A stretch of DNA of 64,000 nucleotides from an uncultured Burkholderiales bacterium (lineage in GTDB: Bacteria > Pseudomonadota > Gammaproteobacteria > Burkholderiales > Burkholderiaceae_C), in NCBI GenBank assembly GCA_903932865.1, contig CAIZHQ010000003.1, positions 16,711 through 80,710 on the forward strand, in the 5' to 3' direction. A program made the translations under genes and the position numbers. The notes under the pieces were generated by a model. The model saw nothing but the letters and a program-made list of their open reading frames with translations, was not told the DNA's origin and did not search any database. This document shows, piece by piece, positions 16,246 to 25,045 of the stretch (its first letter is position 1; each line of letters starts with the position of its first letter).

Positions 16246-16974
16246 TTATTTTTTGGCAGCGCCCAGATAGGTGTCGATCACACGGGTGTCTTGGGCTAGT
16301 TCCGATGCTTTACCGTGTAGGCCAATCTCACCCATCTCCAGCACATAACCGTTATCTGCCACGGCAAGCGCAGCGCGGGCATTTTGCTCGACGAGCACAA
16401 TGGTCACACCGGTTTGGCGCAGGATTTCGATGATGGTGAAAATTTCTTTAACGATCAGCGGAGCCAGGCCCAGGCTGGGCTCATCGAGCATCAAAAGTGA
16501 AGGGCGCGACATGAGCGAGCGGCCCACAGCCAGCATCTGGCGCTCTCCTCCTGACAGGGTGCCTGCCTCTTGCCGCCGTCGTTCTTTAAGGCGGGGAAAC
16601 AGGTCGAATACATCGTCCATGCGGCTGCGCCACTGCGCGTTGCGCAGACGCAACTGGCGGTAGCCGCCCAGCACCAGGTTATCTTCCACGCTCATGGTAC
16701 CGAACAGCTCTCTTTTTTCAGGCACCAAGGAGATGCCTTGCATGACACGCTCTTCAAGTGTCAAGTCATTGATGGACTGACCATCAAATTCGATCAGACC
16801 CTTGGTAGGCAGGGTCCCCATCAGTGAGTTGAGCAAGGTGGATTTGCCAGCGCCATTGGGGCCGATGACCGTGATAACACTACCTCTGGCCGCTTCGAGG
16901 CTGATGCCATGAAGCACCTCAGCTTTGCCGTAACCGGCATGCAGGTCGGTGACTCTCAATAATGAGGTACTCAT
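16246..16974 (-). CDS. livF: Branched-chain amino acid-type ABC transporter ATP-binding protein LivF
   Basis: 242 aa ABC ATPase. Seen: Walker A GPNGAGKST, LSGGERQMLAVGRSL signature, Walker B LLMLDEPSLGLAP and switch His region LVEQNA. The short C-terminus and MSTSLLRVTDLHAGYGKAEVLHGISLE start mark the LivF branch. The ATG at 16974 starts one base after the stop of the fused livMG gene. In this family, such transporters near catabolic genes often import aromatic acids or amides rather than leucine. No livK is adjacent; the candidates are at 22229 and 25046. Confidence 0.93.
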   Translation of the reverse strand: MSTSLLRVTDLHAGYGKAEVLHGISLEAARGSVITVIGPNGAGKSTLLNSLMGTLPTKGLIEFDGQSINDLTLEERVMQGISLVPEKRELFGTMSVEDNLVLGGYRQLRLRNAQWRSRMDDVFDLFPRLKERRRQEAGTLSGGERQMLAVGRSLMSRPSLLMLDEPSLGLAPLIVKEIFTIIEILRQTGVTIVLVEQNARAALAVADNGYVLEMGEIGLHGKASELAQDTRVIDTYLGAAKK

Positions 16975-16975
16975 G

Positions 16976-18745
16976 TCAGTGTTCCGTTCCAAGGTAAGCA
17001 GCACGCACAGCCGGGTTGGCCTGCACTTCGGCAGGAGTACCATGTGTGAGCAGCGTGCCGAACTCCATTACCACTAGGCGATCGCAAACGTCCATGACTA
17101 GGTCCATGTCGTGTTCTACCAGCAAAATACTCATGCCTTCACCTTGCAGTTGACGTAGCACCTGGATCAGGCCTTGTTTTTCCTTGTGGCGCAATCCGGC
17201 AGCGGGTTCGTCTAGCAGCAAAAGGGCCGGATCACAACAGAGAGCACGGGCGATTTCCATCAAACGTTGCGGCCCCATAGCCAGGTTCCCTGCTTGTTCA
17301 TGCATGTAAGCGCTCATGCCGATGCGTTCCAACTGGCGTTGTGCTTCTTTCATCATGCGCTGCTCTTCGGCTTGGTTGGTGCGCAGCATGGACGAGACCA
17401 CGCCACTGCTGCCCCGAGTGTATGCACCCAGTGCCACGTTTTCGAGCACGGTCATGTCGGTGATCATCTTGACGTGCTGGAAGGTGCGGGCCATGCCCTG
17501 GCGAGATATGTCGCGCGAAGGTAGGGCACTGATATCTACCCCGCGAAACAGCACCTGCCCACTGGTTTTGGACAATACTCCTGTGATCAGGTTGAAGGTG
17601 GTGGACTTGCCTGCCCCGTTGGGGCCGATGAGGCCAACGATTTGTCCGGCACCGATGTCAAAGCTGATGTCGTTGACCGCCACTAGGCCACCAAATTCCT
17701 TACGAATTTTTTCAACTTTCAACACCACATCTCCTGCAACGGGTTTACTGCGCGCGGGTAATTCGGGAGCCCCCAACCAGTCTACGTTACGTGGCGCCTT
17801 GGGCAGTTTTCGCGCTACGACTGACCACAAACCGTCGGGTAAATACTTGAGTACCAGCACCATAGCGATACCGAACACAATAACTTCGTAGCTGCCACTT
17901 GTGCCGATCATCGCGGGTAAGGCAACTTGCAGGTAGTCATCGAGCAGTTTGATAAGGGCCGCACCCACGATCGCACCCCAGACATGTCCAACGCCGCCGA
18001 TCACTGCCATGAACAGGTATTCAATGCCCATCTTCAGACCAAAGGCCGACGGGTTGACTGTGCGCTGAAAGTGTGCCAACAACCACCCCGCCACCGAAGC
18101 GAACAGGGCTGCCGTCACAAAAATTGTGACTTTGTAGCGGAAAGTGCTGATGCCCATGGCTTCTGCCATTTGCGAGCCGCCTTTGAGCGCCCGGATGGCA
18201 CGGCCGGGACGCGAATCTAGCAAGTTGAGCAAGGCCACAGCCCCGGCAATCAGAATGGCCCAAGTCAGTACAAAGAACAGCCGACCTTGTCCGATGTCGA
18301 TACTACCGACAGACAAACTCTTGAGTCCCAGCAGACCGTCGTACTTACCCAATGCGTCCAGATTGCCCATCAGGTAGTACAGTGCCAGGCCCCAGGCGAT
18401 GGTGGCCAAGGGCAAGTAGTGGCCCGACATGCGCAGCGTTATCAAACCCAACAGCAGTGCGCTGGCGGCGGTCAAGCCCAAGCCCACAAACAGGGTCAGC
18501 CATGGCGTCATACCAGTGTTCAGCGTCAGCCAGGCTGTGGTGTAAGCGCCGACGCCTACAAAGGCCGCCTGTCCGAAGGAGGTCAGGCCGCCTACGCCCG
18601 TTAGCAGCACCAGGCCCAGACAGACCAGTGCATACAGGCCGATGTAGTTGAGCTGGGTAATCCAGAAATCGGGGAGCGGCGCTAGGGCGATCAGCGGGAT
18701 GGCTGCAGCCAGCAGGAGCAAGGCGATGTTTTGTTTTTTGATCAT
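16976..18745 (-). CDS. Fused ABC permease-ATPase LivM-LivG
   Basis: 589 aa. Residues 1 to about 320 are a LivM permease with many hydrophobic segments (IALLLLAAAIPLIALAPL, LTSFGQAAFVGVGAYTTAW, the EAA-like GISTFRYKVTIFVTAALFA). A linker (VARKLPKAPRNVDWLGAP) leads to a LivG ATPase with Walker A GPNGAGKST, signature LAMGPQRLMEIARAL and Walker B LLLLDEPAAGL. The ATG at 18745 lies 2 nt beyond the livH stop at 18748-18750 and gives the natural LivM start; upstream in-frame sequence belongs to livH in another frame. LivM-LivG fusions are known in Burkholderiales. Confidence 0.92.
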   Translation of the reverse strand: MIKKQNIALLLLAAAIPLIALAPLPDFWITQLNYIGLYALVCLGLVLLTGVGGLTSFGQAAFVGVGAYTTAWLTLNTGMTPWLTLFVGLGLTAASALLLGLITLRMSGHYLPLATIAWGLALYYLMGNLDALGKYDGLLGLKSLSVGSIDIGQGRLFFVLTWAILIAGAVALLNLLDSRPGRAIRALKGGSQMAEAMGISTFRYKVTIFVTAALFASVAGWLLAHFQRTVNPSAFGLKMGIEYLFMAVIGGVGHVWGAIVGAALIKLLDDYLQVALPAMIGTSGSYEVIVFGIAMVLVLKYLPDGLWSVVARKLPKAPRNVDWLGAPELPARSKPVAGDVVLKVEKIRKEFGGLVAVNDISFDIGAGQIVGLIGPNGAGKSTTFNLITGVLSKTSGQVLFRGVDISALPSRDISRQGMARTFQHVKMITDMTVLENVALGAYTRGSSGVVSSMLRTNQAEEQRMMKEAQRQLERIGMSAYMHEQAGNLAMGPQRLMEIARALCCDPALLLLDEPAAGLRHKEKQGLIQVLRQLQGEGMSILLVEHDMDLVMDVCDRLVVMEFGTLLTHGTPAEVQANPAVRAAYLGTEH

Positions 18746-18747
18746 GA

Positions 18748-19788
18748 TCAATGGTCCTCGTCCGAATGGCCACTGCGCAAGGAGCGCACGAGGAGTATGG
18801 GCAAGATGAGGGTGAAGACAATCACCTCTTTGAAGGCGCTGGCCCAGAAAGCGCCAAACGATTCCACGATGCCCACGAACAGCGCCCCTAGCAACGCACC
18901 GGGGTAGCTGGCCAGACCACCAATCACCGCTGCCACAAAACCTTTCAGACCAATCAAAAATCCTGAGTCGTAAAAAACGGTGGTTGTTGGGCCAATGAGC
19001 AAGCCCGATAAGGCCCCGATAAGCGCTGCCATAAGAAAGGTCAACTGACCAGAGGTTTGGCTGGAGATGCCCATCAGTCGAGCGCCCGTACGGTTCACGG
19101 CGGTGGCGCGCAAGGCCTTGCCACGCAATGAATGTTCGAAATACAACCACAGCAAGACGATCAGCGCCAGTGACACGCCGAAGATAATTACTGCTTGACC
19201 CGAAAGCATGACGGGCCCCAGGCTAAAGCGCTCATCCCAGAACGGCGGGTTGCGAAAACCCTCAGCGCCAAAGAACAGCAAGCCCAGGCCGGTCATAGAG
19301 AAGTGAACACCGACAGACACGATTAGCAGAACCAACGGCGTGGCCGCTTCCAGAGATTGATAGGCCACCCGGTAAACCAAAGGGCCGAAAGCGGTGACGA
19401 TGGCCACACTCAGCAGTGCTTGTGTCCATAGTGGGAACATCTGTGGTGCCGCCCAGATGGCGAACCCTGAAACAGTCAAGGGAAACACTAGGGTTTTCAG
19501 AGCCGCGCGCAGTGCAAGAAGAGGCTTGCCATGGTGCCGCCAACGCGTTACCCACTCCATCAAGGTCGCCACGGCAGCCAGGATCAGCAACAACCAGACC
19601 GTGCCGGGTGTCTTGCCACTTTGCAGCATAGCCAGGGTCAATGCGCCGTAAGCGACAAACTCGCCTTGAGGAATGAAGATCACGCGGGTTACGGTAAAAA
19701 CCAGAACTGTGGCCAGCCCAAGCAGGGCATAGACCGCACCGTTGGTAACGCCGTCTAGCAGCAAGATGCTGGCAATGGATAAGTCCAT
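18748..19788 (-). CDS. livH: Branched-chain amino acid-type ABC transporter permease LivH
   Basis: 346 aa, strongly hydrophobic. Seen: [31 protein letters not shown] at the start, [17 protein letters not shown], and the conserved [25 protein letters not shown] and [24 protein letters not shown] blocks. It is somewhat longer than the ~300 aa typical of LivH because of a central insertion. The ATG at 19788 is chosen since it begins the conserved N-terminus; an in-frame start at 19869 adds 27 unlikely residues. First gene of the livH-livMG-livF operon. Confidence 0.92.
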   Translation of the reverse strand: MDLSIASILLLDGVTNGAVYALLGLATVLVFTVTRVIFIPQGEFVAYGALTLAMLQSGKTPGTVWLLLILAAVATLMEWVTRWRHHGKPLLALRAALKTLVFPLTVSGFAIWAAPQMFPLWTQALLSVAIVTAFGPLVYRVAYQSLEAATPLVLLIVSVGVHFSMTGLGLLFFGAEGFRNPPFWDERFSLGPVMLSGQAVIIFGVSLALIVLLWLYFEHSLRGKALRATAVNRTGARLMGISSQTSGQLTFLMAALIGALSGLLIGPTTTVFYDSGFLIGLKGFVAAVIGGLASYPGALLGALFVGIVESFGAFWASAFKEVIVFTLILPILLVRSLRSGHSDEDH

Positions 19789-20134
19789 GGAATACCTTAC
19801 AGAAAAAGGATAAACATCTTCAGATGCGTGCAGGCGCCCCAACTTGCAAAGCGGATGTTTTCGCAGCAAGAGTAGTCGTTGCTAACGCAAAGATGGGATT
19901 GCTTGACGTAGTCATCAGCGAATTTACATCGGGACTTGACTTGTAGGTCAATAAAGTTATTGTTGATAACTACATTGTTCGTGCATGGCTTTGTTTTGAT
20001 AGTGGGGTTTTCCCTCGGTAGAACGCAGCGCAATTCATATGTCTTTAAAAAACCAATAGTCAGATTCTTAAAGGTGTTGTTAAACATCACTTGGATTTTT
20101 TCCAGCATTGCTGCAACAGGCGTATATATAAGGT
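19789..20134. other. AT-rich intergenic region between livH and a LysR gene
   Basis: 346 nt without a supportable gene. It must contain the promoter for the leftward liv operon, whose start lies at 19788. The LysR gene also reads leftward and ends at 20135. The sequence is markedly richer in A and T than its left neighbour. The minus-strand open frame here (19797-20138) has no family resemblance and begins inside the LysR terminus. Confidence 0.4.
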
Positions 20135-21061
20135 TCACTGATCCAGCTGCAGCTTGGGATAATTTTCAAAAGTCTTTTTAACAAGATCACGAAGCCACAT
20201 GAGAGCGGGCTCATGATGAAAAAGAGGGTGCCAATGTTGACTTATGGCATAGGAAGGCAATTCCAACGGGGGTTCGACTGCCCGGACATTTCCCAGTTCT
20301 TCAAAAACACGAGCAAGCTCCGTCGGAACCGTTGCGATCAAATCGGGTTGATGCGCGATCAGCAGCGGAACAATCAAAAAATGAGGGGTCTTCATCACCA
20401 CCTTCCGTTTGATGCCCTTTTCTTCAAAAATGTTGTCAAAAGGCACGGCAGATCTGCCGTGGAGCGTGACCACAATCTGTGGTGTTTTTTCAAACGCATC
20501 AAGGCTGATACGTTTTTTTATTTTGCTGTCAGCGTGCACTAAGGTTGAAAAACCGTGCAAAAAAAGTCTTTGCTTGTACAGAGTGTCTGGGGCCGTGCGG
20601 TAAGTGCCAATCGCCATATCGGCTTCACCGCTTGCAAGCATGCTTTCAATTTGTTCTGCTGGAACTTGCAAAGTACGTATGCTGCACAACGGCGCCAGTT
20701 TTCGTATCAAAGCCAACAAGGTAGGGATAAAAACCAGTTCGCCCATATCTGTGACGCACAAAGTGAATTCACGCTTTGCGGTGGCGGGATCAAATCGTGT
20801 CTCGCTCAAGATCCGTTGGCGTACCGTACCCATCACATCAAGCACAGCAGCTTGCAAAGCGATGGTTTTGGCGGTTGGTTCCATGGATTGTCCTGACTTC
20901 ACAAACAATGGGTCGTCAAAGTAATGTCGCAAACGGTTCAGCGCATGACTCATGGCACTTTGAGTCAAACCTATCCTTTCTGCGGCCTTGCTGACATTGC
21001 GTTCACGCAACATGGCATCCATCACCACCAACAAGTTCAAATCAAGGTTTCGTATATGCAT
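20135..21061 (-). CDS. LysR-family regulator, NodD-like
   Basis: 308 aa. The HTH is MHIRNLDLNLLVVMDAMLRERNVSKAAERIGLTQSAMSHALNRLR at residues 1-45, then DPLFVKSGQSMEPTAKTI, typical of the NodD/NahR/LinR branch that responds to aromatic effectors. C-terminal part contains TDMGELVFIPTLLA and LIATVPTELARVFE. Start at 21061 or the ATG three codons earlier at 21070. Divergent from the Rieske oxygenase gene with a 90-nt spacer that carries a short palindrome. Base composition is lower in GC than in the catabolic cluster on its left. Confidence 0.92.
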   Translation of the reverse strand: MHIRNLDLNLLVVMDAMLRERNVSKAAERIGLTQSAMSHALNRLRHYFDDPLFVKSGQSMEPTAKTIALQAAVLDVMGTVRQRILSETRFDPATAKREFTLCVTDMGELVFIPTLLALIRKLAPLCSIRTLQVPAEQIESMLASGEADMAIGTYRTAPDTLYKQRLFLHGFSTLVHADSKIKKRISLDAFEKTPQIVVTLHGRSAVPFDNIFEEKGIKRKVVMKTPHFLIVPLLIAHQPDLIATVPTELARVFEELGNVRAVEPPLELPSYAISQHWHPLFHHEPALMWLRDLVKKTFENYPKLQLDQ

Positions 21062-21068
21062 AACGTAC

Positions 21069-21088
21069 ATTTTAGGTATGAATAAAAT
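21069..21088. promoter_or_regulatory. Short palindrome, possible LysR operator
   Basis: ATTTTA and TAAAAT face each other with 8 nt between in the 90-nt space separating the divergent LysR (21061) and Rieske oxygenase (21152) genes. The position is right for a LysR site, but the motif is AT-only and short, so chance is not excluded. Confidence 0.3.
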
Positions 21089-21151
21089 TAGATTGACGCA
21101 TGGAAAGGATGCTCCTATCGTGCGCTTGTACCCATCTAAAGGAGTCAAGTC

Positions 21152-22186
21152 ATGTGGTTGCGCAATTGCTGGTACGTGATCGCCTGGGATCACGAAATAC
21201 CTGCTGCACACGAAAACAATCTTTTCAGCCGCAAGGTACTCAACGAACCGATACTTGTTTATCGGACGGCCGATGGGGGCATGACCGCCATCGCCGACAA
21301 GTGTTGCCATCGGCATGCCCCTTTGTCTGCCGGTCGAAGAGAAGGTGATTCTGTCCGATGCGGTTACCACGGTCTTCTTTTTGATGCCAAGGGTGTATGC
21401 CGTGAAATCCCAGGAATGGATACGCCTCCTGCCAAAGCTTGTGTCAAAAAATACCCGCTGGTGGTCAAAAATAAATGGGTATTTGTCTGGATGGGTGACG
21501 CTGAGAAGGCCAACCAGGACATGCTGCCAGACAATTTTTCGTGCGATCACCCTGACTGGGTCAATGTGCCGGGGTACATGCACTACGACACCCCCTATTT
21601 ACTGATCGCAGACAACTTGCTGGACTTTTCCCATTTGAGTTACGTACATGCGAACACCCTAGGAGGGAGTGCGGAGATTGCATTGGCCAAGCCAACAGTC
21701 GAAGTTATTGATACAAATGGCCAACGTGGGGTGAAAGTGTCACGATTCATTCCGGATGTCCCTGCGCCGCCTTACTACACAAGATTCCGAAAATTCGATT
21801 CCAATCTGGATCGATGGTTTGTGTATGACTTTTTGTTTCCTTCTACCCTATTGATGAACTCTGGTGGGAGACCTGTTGGTGACGCCCAAGACGACAACAG
21901 CAGAGCTGTCGTCAATCACAGTTGTCAGACACTGACTCCTGAGACAGAAAACTCTACACATTATTTTTTTCAACAGTCTCATAAAGCTAGCCTGAAAGAT
22001 GAGTCTGTCAGACACAACATGTACAACACATTGCTAGAGGCGTTTGGCGAAGATCGGGACATGATCACCGCACAATTTAAGAATTTATCTAGTAACGCCA
22101 TTGAAGAAATGCTTCCTCTTCACTTCGATTCCGCTCTTGTGCGTTTTCGGAAGTTGCTGAGTGAAGCGGTCATCGCAGAGAAATAA
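21152..22186 (+). CDS. VanA-like Rieske non-heme iron oxygenase (ring hydroxylase / O-demethylase type)
   Basis: 344 aa. Rieske cluster ligands are visible in DKCCHRHAPLSAG (Cys-x-His) and RCGYHGLLFD (Cys-x-x-His). The mononuclear iron site is in ADNLLDFSHLSYVHANTLG (Asp, two His). The start MWLRNCWYVIAWDHEI is the classic start of the vanillate O-demethylase oxygenase group, which hydroxylates or demethylates aromatic acids with electrons from a separate reductase. No VanB-type reductase gene is seen in the window. A LivK-type binding protein gene follows at 42 nt, linking the enzyme to substrate import. Confidence 0.92.
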   Translation: MWLRNCWYVIAWDHEIPAAHENNLFSRKVLNEPILVYRTADGGMTAIADKCCHRHAPLSAGRREGDSVRCGYHGLLFDAKGVCREIPGMDTPPAKACVKKYPLVVKNKWVFVWMGDAEKANQDMLPDNFSCDHPDWVNVPGYMHYDTPYLLIADNLLDFSHLSYVHANTLGGSAEIALAKPTVEVIDTNGQRGVKVSRFIPDVPAPPYYTRFRKFDSNLDRWFVYDFLFPSTLLMNSGGRPVGDAQDDNSRAVVNHSCQTLTPETENSTHYFFQQSHKASLKDESVRHNMYNTLLEAFGEDRDMITAQFKNLSSNAIEEMLPLHFDSALVRFRKLLSEAVIAEK

Positions 22187-22228
22187 TTTTCAGAAGTTCA
22201 GTTTTTTTCACAACAAATGGAGACCAGC

Positions 22229-23395
22229 ATGAAGTCAATTCAACGAACATTAAGAAAACTAAAAATTGCATTTGTAAGCACTTTTCTGACAACTAACCTT
22301 GCAGCTTGGGCCGACATCAATGTGGGTGTCCTTTTGTCATTAACTGGCCCAGGTGCTTCATTAGGGATTCCGGCTGAAAAAATTATTCAACTTTGGCCTG
22401 CTGAACTAGGTGGGCAAAAAGCCAAGTTTATTATTTTGAATGACAACTCGGATACCAGCACAGCCACGAAAGGTGCCATGCGTCTCATTGCAGAGAACAA
22501 GGTTGACTTGATCATTGGATCTTCGCTGACTCCCACTAGCTTGGCCGTCGTAGAGGTGGCAGGTGCTGAAAAAATTCCAGTGATCAGTCTGGCAGGGGGC
22601 GGTGCAATTGTTTTACCGCAAGAGGGGGGCAGAAAGTGGGCATTCAAGCTTTCTCCGACAGAGGCCATTTCGACCACCCGTGTACTCGATCACATGCTCA
22701 AAGACAGGTTAAAAACTATTGCCACCATTGGCGTGGCCAACAGTTACGGTGACGGGTTCTTGAAAGCGGTCGAGACCTTATCTTCGCCCAAAGGGATCAA
22801 GCTGGTTGGAAGCGAAAAGTACAACGCTACAGACCAGTCAGTTACTTCGCAGGTTCTGAAATTGATAGCAGCCAATCCTGATGCTGTTTATATTCTAAGC
22901 TTAGGTACTGCAGGTGCACTCCCGCACATTGAACTTGTGCAGCGCGGCTACAAGGGTCGCATTTACCAAACACAAGGTGTTGCCAATGCTGATTTTTTGC
23001 GAGTAGGCGGTAAATCTCTTGATGGTAGCTTCATGACTGTAGCCCCTGTTTTGGTGGGGGATCAATTGCCAGACAGCTCACCCATCAAAAAAATCGCAAT
23101 TGATTTTCTAAAAAAATCTGATGCCGCTGTGGGAGCTCAAAATAGATCCTTGTTTGGTGCTACGGCTTGGGATGCGTTACTCATCGCAGACCATGCAGCA
23201 AAAAATGCGCTCAAAACGACCAAGCCCGGTACGGTTGAGTTTCGTACGGCCATGCGGGACGCAATTGAGCAGCTTAAAGGCTTTGTCGGTACCAATGGCG
23301 TTTACACCATGTCCCCTCAAGATCACAACGGTGTCAACGAGTTGAGTCAGGTGATGATCAAAATTGAAAACGGCAAATGGATCTATCAACCATGA
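22229..23395 (+). CDS. Periplasmic LivK-type ABC transporter substrate-binding protein
   Basis: 388 aa with a signal peptide (LKIAFVSTFLTTNLAAWA) and the type 1 periplasmic-binding fold: ADINVGVLLSLTGPGASLGIPAEKI, VDLIIGSSLTPTSLAVVEVAGAEKIPVISLAG, and QNRSLFGATAWDALLIADHA. The ATG at 22229 follows GGAGACC; another ATG lies four codons upstream. Proteins of this group often bind aromatic acids. It lacks permease and ATPase genes beside it and could use the livH-livMG-livF system at 16-19.8 kb (inference). Paralogue of the protein encoded at 25046-26179. Confidence 0.92.
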   Translation: MKSIQRTLRKLKIAFVSTFLTTNLAAWADINVGVLLSLTGPGASLGIPAEKIIQLWPAELGGQKAKFIILNDNSDTSTATKGAMRLIAENKVDLIIGSSLTPTSLAVVEVAGAEKIPVISLAGGGAIVLPQEGGRKWAFKLSPTEAISTTRVLDHMLKDRLKTIATIGVANSYGDGFLKAVETLSSPKGIKLVGSEKYNATDQSVTSQVLKLIAANPDAVYILSLGTAGALPHIELVQRGYKGRIYQTQGVANADFLRVGGKSLDGSFMTVAPVLVGDQLPDSSPIKKIAIDFLKKSDAAVGAQNRSLFGATAWDALLIADHAAKNALKTTKPGTVEFRTAMRDAIEQLKGFVGTNGVYTMSPQDHNGVNELSQVMIKIENGKWIYQP

Positions 23396-23414
23396 ACCCG
23401 ATGATTTGAAAAGG

Positions 23415-23450
23415 AAATAGCCAATTCATGCAAATGCTTGGCTATTTTTT
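23415..23450 (+). terminator. Rho-independent terminator
   Basis: Perfect 10-bp stem AAATAGCCAA / TTGGCTATTT with a 13-nt loop, followed by a short T run, 20 nt after the stop codon of the binding-protein gene. Confidence 0.85.
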
Positions 23451-23586
23451 GAGTTGTATCAACTGCTAGTGCTTTTCCTGAGAATGCGTTTGCTAACTTT
23501 TTATGTGAAATAAATTATCAATTTATTTGACACGCTTAAACGGACCTGAGAATCGAGGATGCTCCAAGCTTTAAGAGAATGGAGCC

Positions 23587-23910
23587 ATGAACAAGTCACC
23601 CCAATTTTCCCCAGAGATCCACGAGCGGGCCGTACGCATGGTGTATGAGCACCGAGAGGAATGTCCATCCCTTTGGGCGGCAGTAGAGTCGCTTGCACCG
23701 AAGATCAGCTGTGTTTCTAACACGCTTTACGAATGGATGTGCAAATACCTTGTTGACAGTGGCACGCGCCACGGCACGACCACGTCGGACCAAAATCGAC
23801 TCAAGGAACTCGAACGCGAGAACTTAGAACTGCGCAAGGCCAACGAAATCCTCAAGCTGGCAAGGGCGTTTTTCGCCCAAGCGGAGATCGACCGCCGTTT
23901 GAAGAGCTAA
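23587..23910 (+). CDS. IS3-family transposase OrfA
   Basis: 107 aa. An N-terminal helix-turn-helix ([33 protein letters not shown]) is followed by TLYEWMCKY and the leucine-zipper-like stretch [34 protein letters not shown] typical of IS3-family OrfA proteins, which bind the terminal repeats and form a frameshift product with OrfB. Normal length, but useless for transposition here because orfB is broken. Confidence 0.9.
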   Translation: MNKSPQFSPEIHERAVRMVYEHREECPSLWAAVESLAPKISCVSNTLYEWMCKYLVDSGTRHGTTTSDQNRLKELERENLELRKANEILKLARAFFAQAEIDRRLKS

Positions 23911-24830
23911 AGCGATTCGTGTACCTGCCCCGAGACACCTACGGGGTCGAGCCTGTCTGTAAGGTAATGCAGATAGCCCCATCGTGTCACTGGCGGGATG
24001 CAGCGCGCATTTGCAATCCTGAGTTGCGCAGTGCCAGCGCCAAGCTAGACGAGCAGCTCATGGCTGATGTCCTGCGTCTGTAGCATGCCAACTGGCAGGT
24101 CTATGGTGCCGACAAGGTCTGGCTGTAAATAAACCGAGAGGGTATCCGGATAGAGCGCTGCACCCTCGAGAGGCTGATGCGCAAGGCTGGGCTGCAAAGC
24201 GTACGCAGAGGCAAATCGATGCGGACCACGACGCCGGATGCCTCGGTGCAGTGCCCACTTGATCGGGTCAAGCGGGTCCTTGAGACCGACAGACCCAACC
24301 AACTGTGGGTGTCGGACTTCACTTACGTGAGCACATGGTAGGGCTGGCTATACGTGGCATTTTTCATTGATGTGTTTTCACGTCGCATCGTGGGCTGGCG
24401 AATGAGCCGAAACATGCAGACCGACTTTGTTCTGGATGCACTGGAACAGGCTTTGTACGACCGCCAGCCTGCGGCCAACGATTTGATCCACCATTCGGAC
24501 AGGGGCTCGCAATACGTGAGCATCCGCTACACCAAGCCGCTGGACCAGCCAGACATCAAACCATCGGTTGGCAGTAAGGGCGATTCCTACGACAACGCGC
24601 TGGCCGAAACCATCAACGGGCTGTACAAGGCCTAGTTGATTCAACGCCGGGGACCTTGGAAAAAAGTGACTCCGTAGAACTTGTCCCCCTGGAGTGGCTG
24701 CACTGGTTCAATGACATCCGATTGCTTAAACCGATTGGGGGCATCCCTCCGGCATAAGCTGAGGCAAACAACTGTCGACGGCTTGATACTGACAGCACCT
24801 CGACAGAGGTATCAAATTAAACCAACTGGC
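23908..24830 (+). pseudogene. IS3-family transposase OrfB, disrupted by stop codons and a frame change
   Basis: Recognisable DDE integrase pieces in order: FVYLPRDTYGVEPVCKVMQIAPS, NWQVYGADKVW, RPNQLWVSDFTYVSTW (first Asp), LYVAFFIDVFSRRIVGWRMS, LIHHSDRGSQYVSIRYT (second Asp) and DSYDNALAETINGLYKA (Glu). TAG or TAA interrupts the frame after DVLRL, after DKVWL, after YVSTW and after GLYKA. The C-terminal part is out of register. Multiple independent lesions mean the copy has been inactive for some time. Confidence 0.88.
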
Positions 24831-25045
24831 CTCCACGGAACCGGGGGCCGTTCACTATTGCAAGAAGGCGCGCGAGATCTTAAAAGTCTTGGGGCTAACT
24901 CAATGTCAACGAATCTAGGTTTGTAAGTGCATCCAGTTAACAAATTGGCATTGATTCACATTTGCCAGCTATTTCTAGGCGAGTGGAATATGCTGGCAGA
25001 TTGGCAAAGCAGTTCGCACGTCACCACGCAGTTAAGTTCAAATGC

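Larger units (their letters stand above)
23529..24855 (+). mobile_element. Decayed IS3-family insertion sequence (approximate ends)
   Basis: The element holds an intact-looking orfA and an orfB broken by several stop codons. The left end is placed at the TGACACGC sequence about 58 nt before orfA. The right end is placed at a run whose complement starts TGAACGGCC. These two ends show only weak inverted similarity, so both are approximate. No target duplication was recognised. It sits exactly between two mirror-image catabolic modules. Confidence 0.7.

Noticed and set aside
18346..18821. Extension of the fused livMG reading frame upstream into livH
   Set aside because: The frame is open, but the translated part is out of frame with livH and does not resemble a transporter. 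The LivM start at 18745 is normal.
19797..20138. 113-codon minus-strand frame between livH and the LysR gene
   Set aside because: AT-rich, no recognisable domain, starts inside the LysR terminus.
24856..24926. Short peptide-like stretch beyond the IS3 element
   Set aside because: A sequence resembling a conserved tail can be read (CKKAREILKVLGLTQC), but it is only ~22 codons and has no partner sequence.
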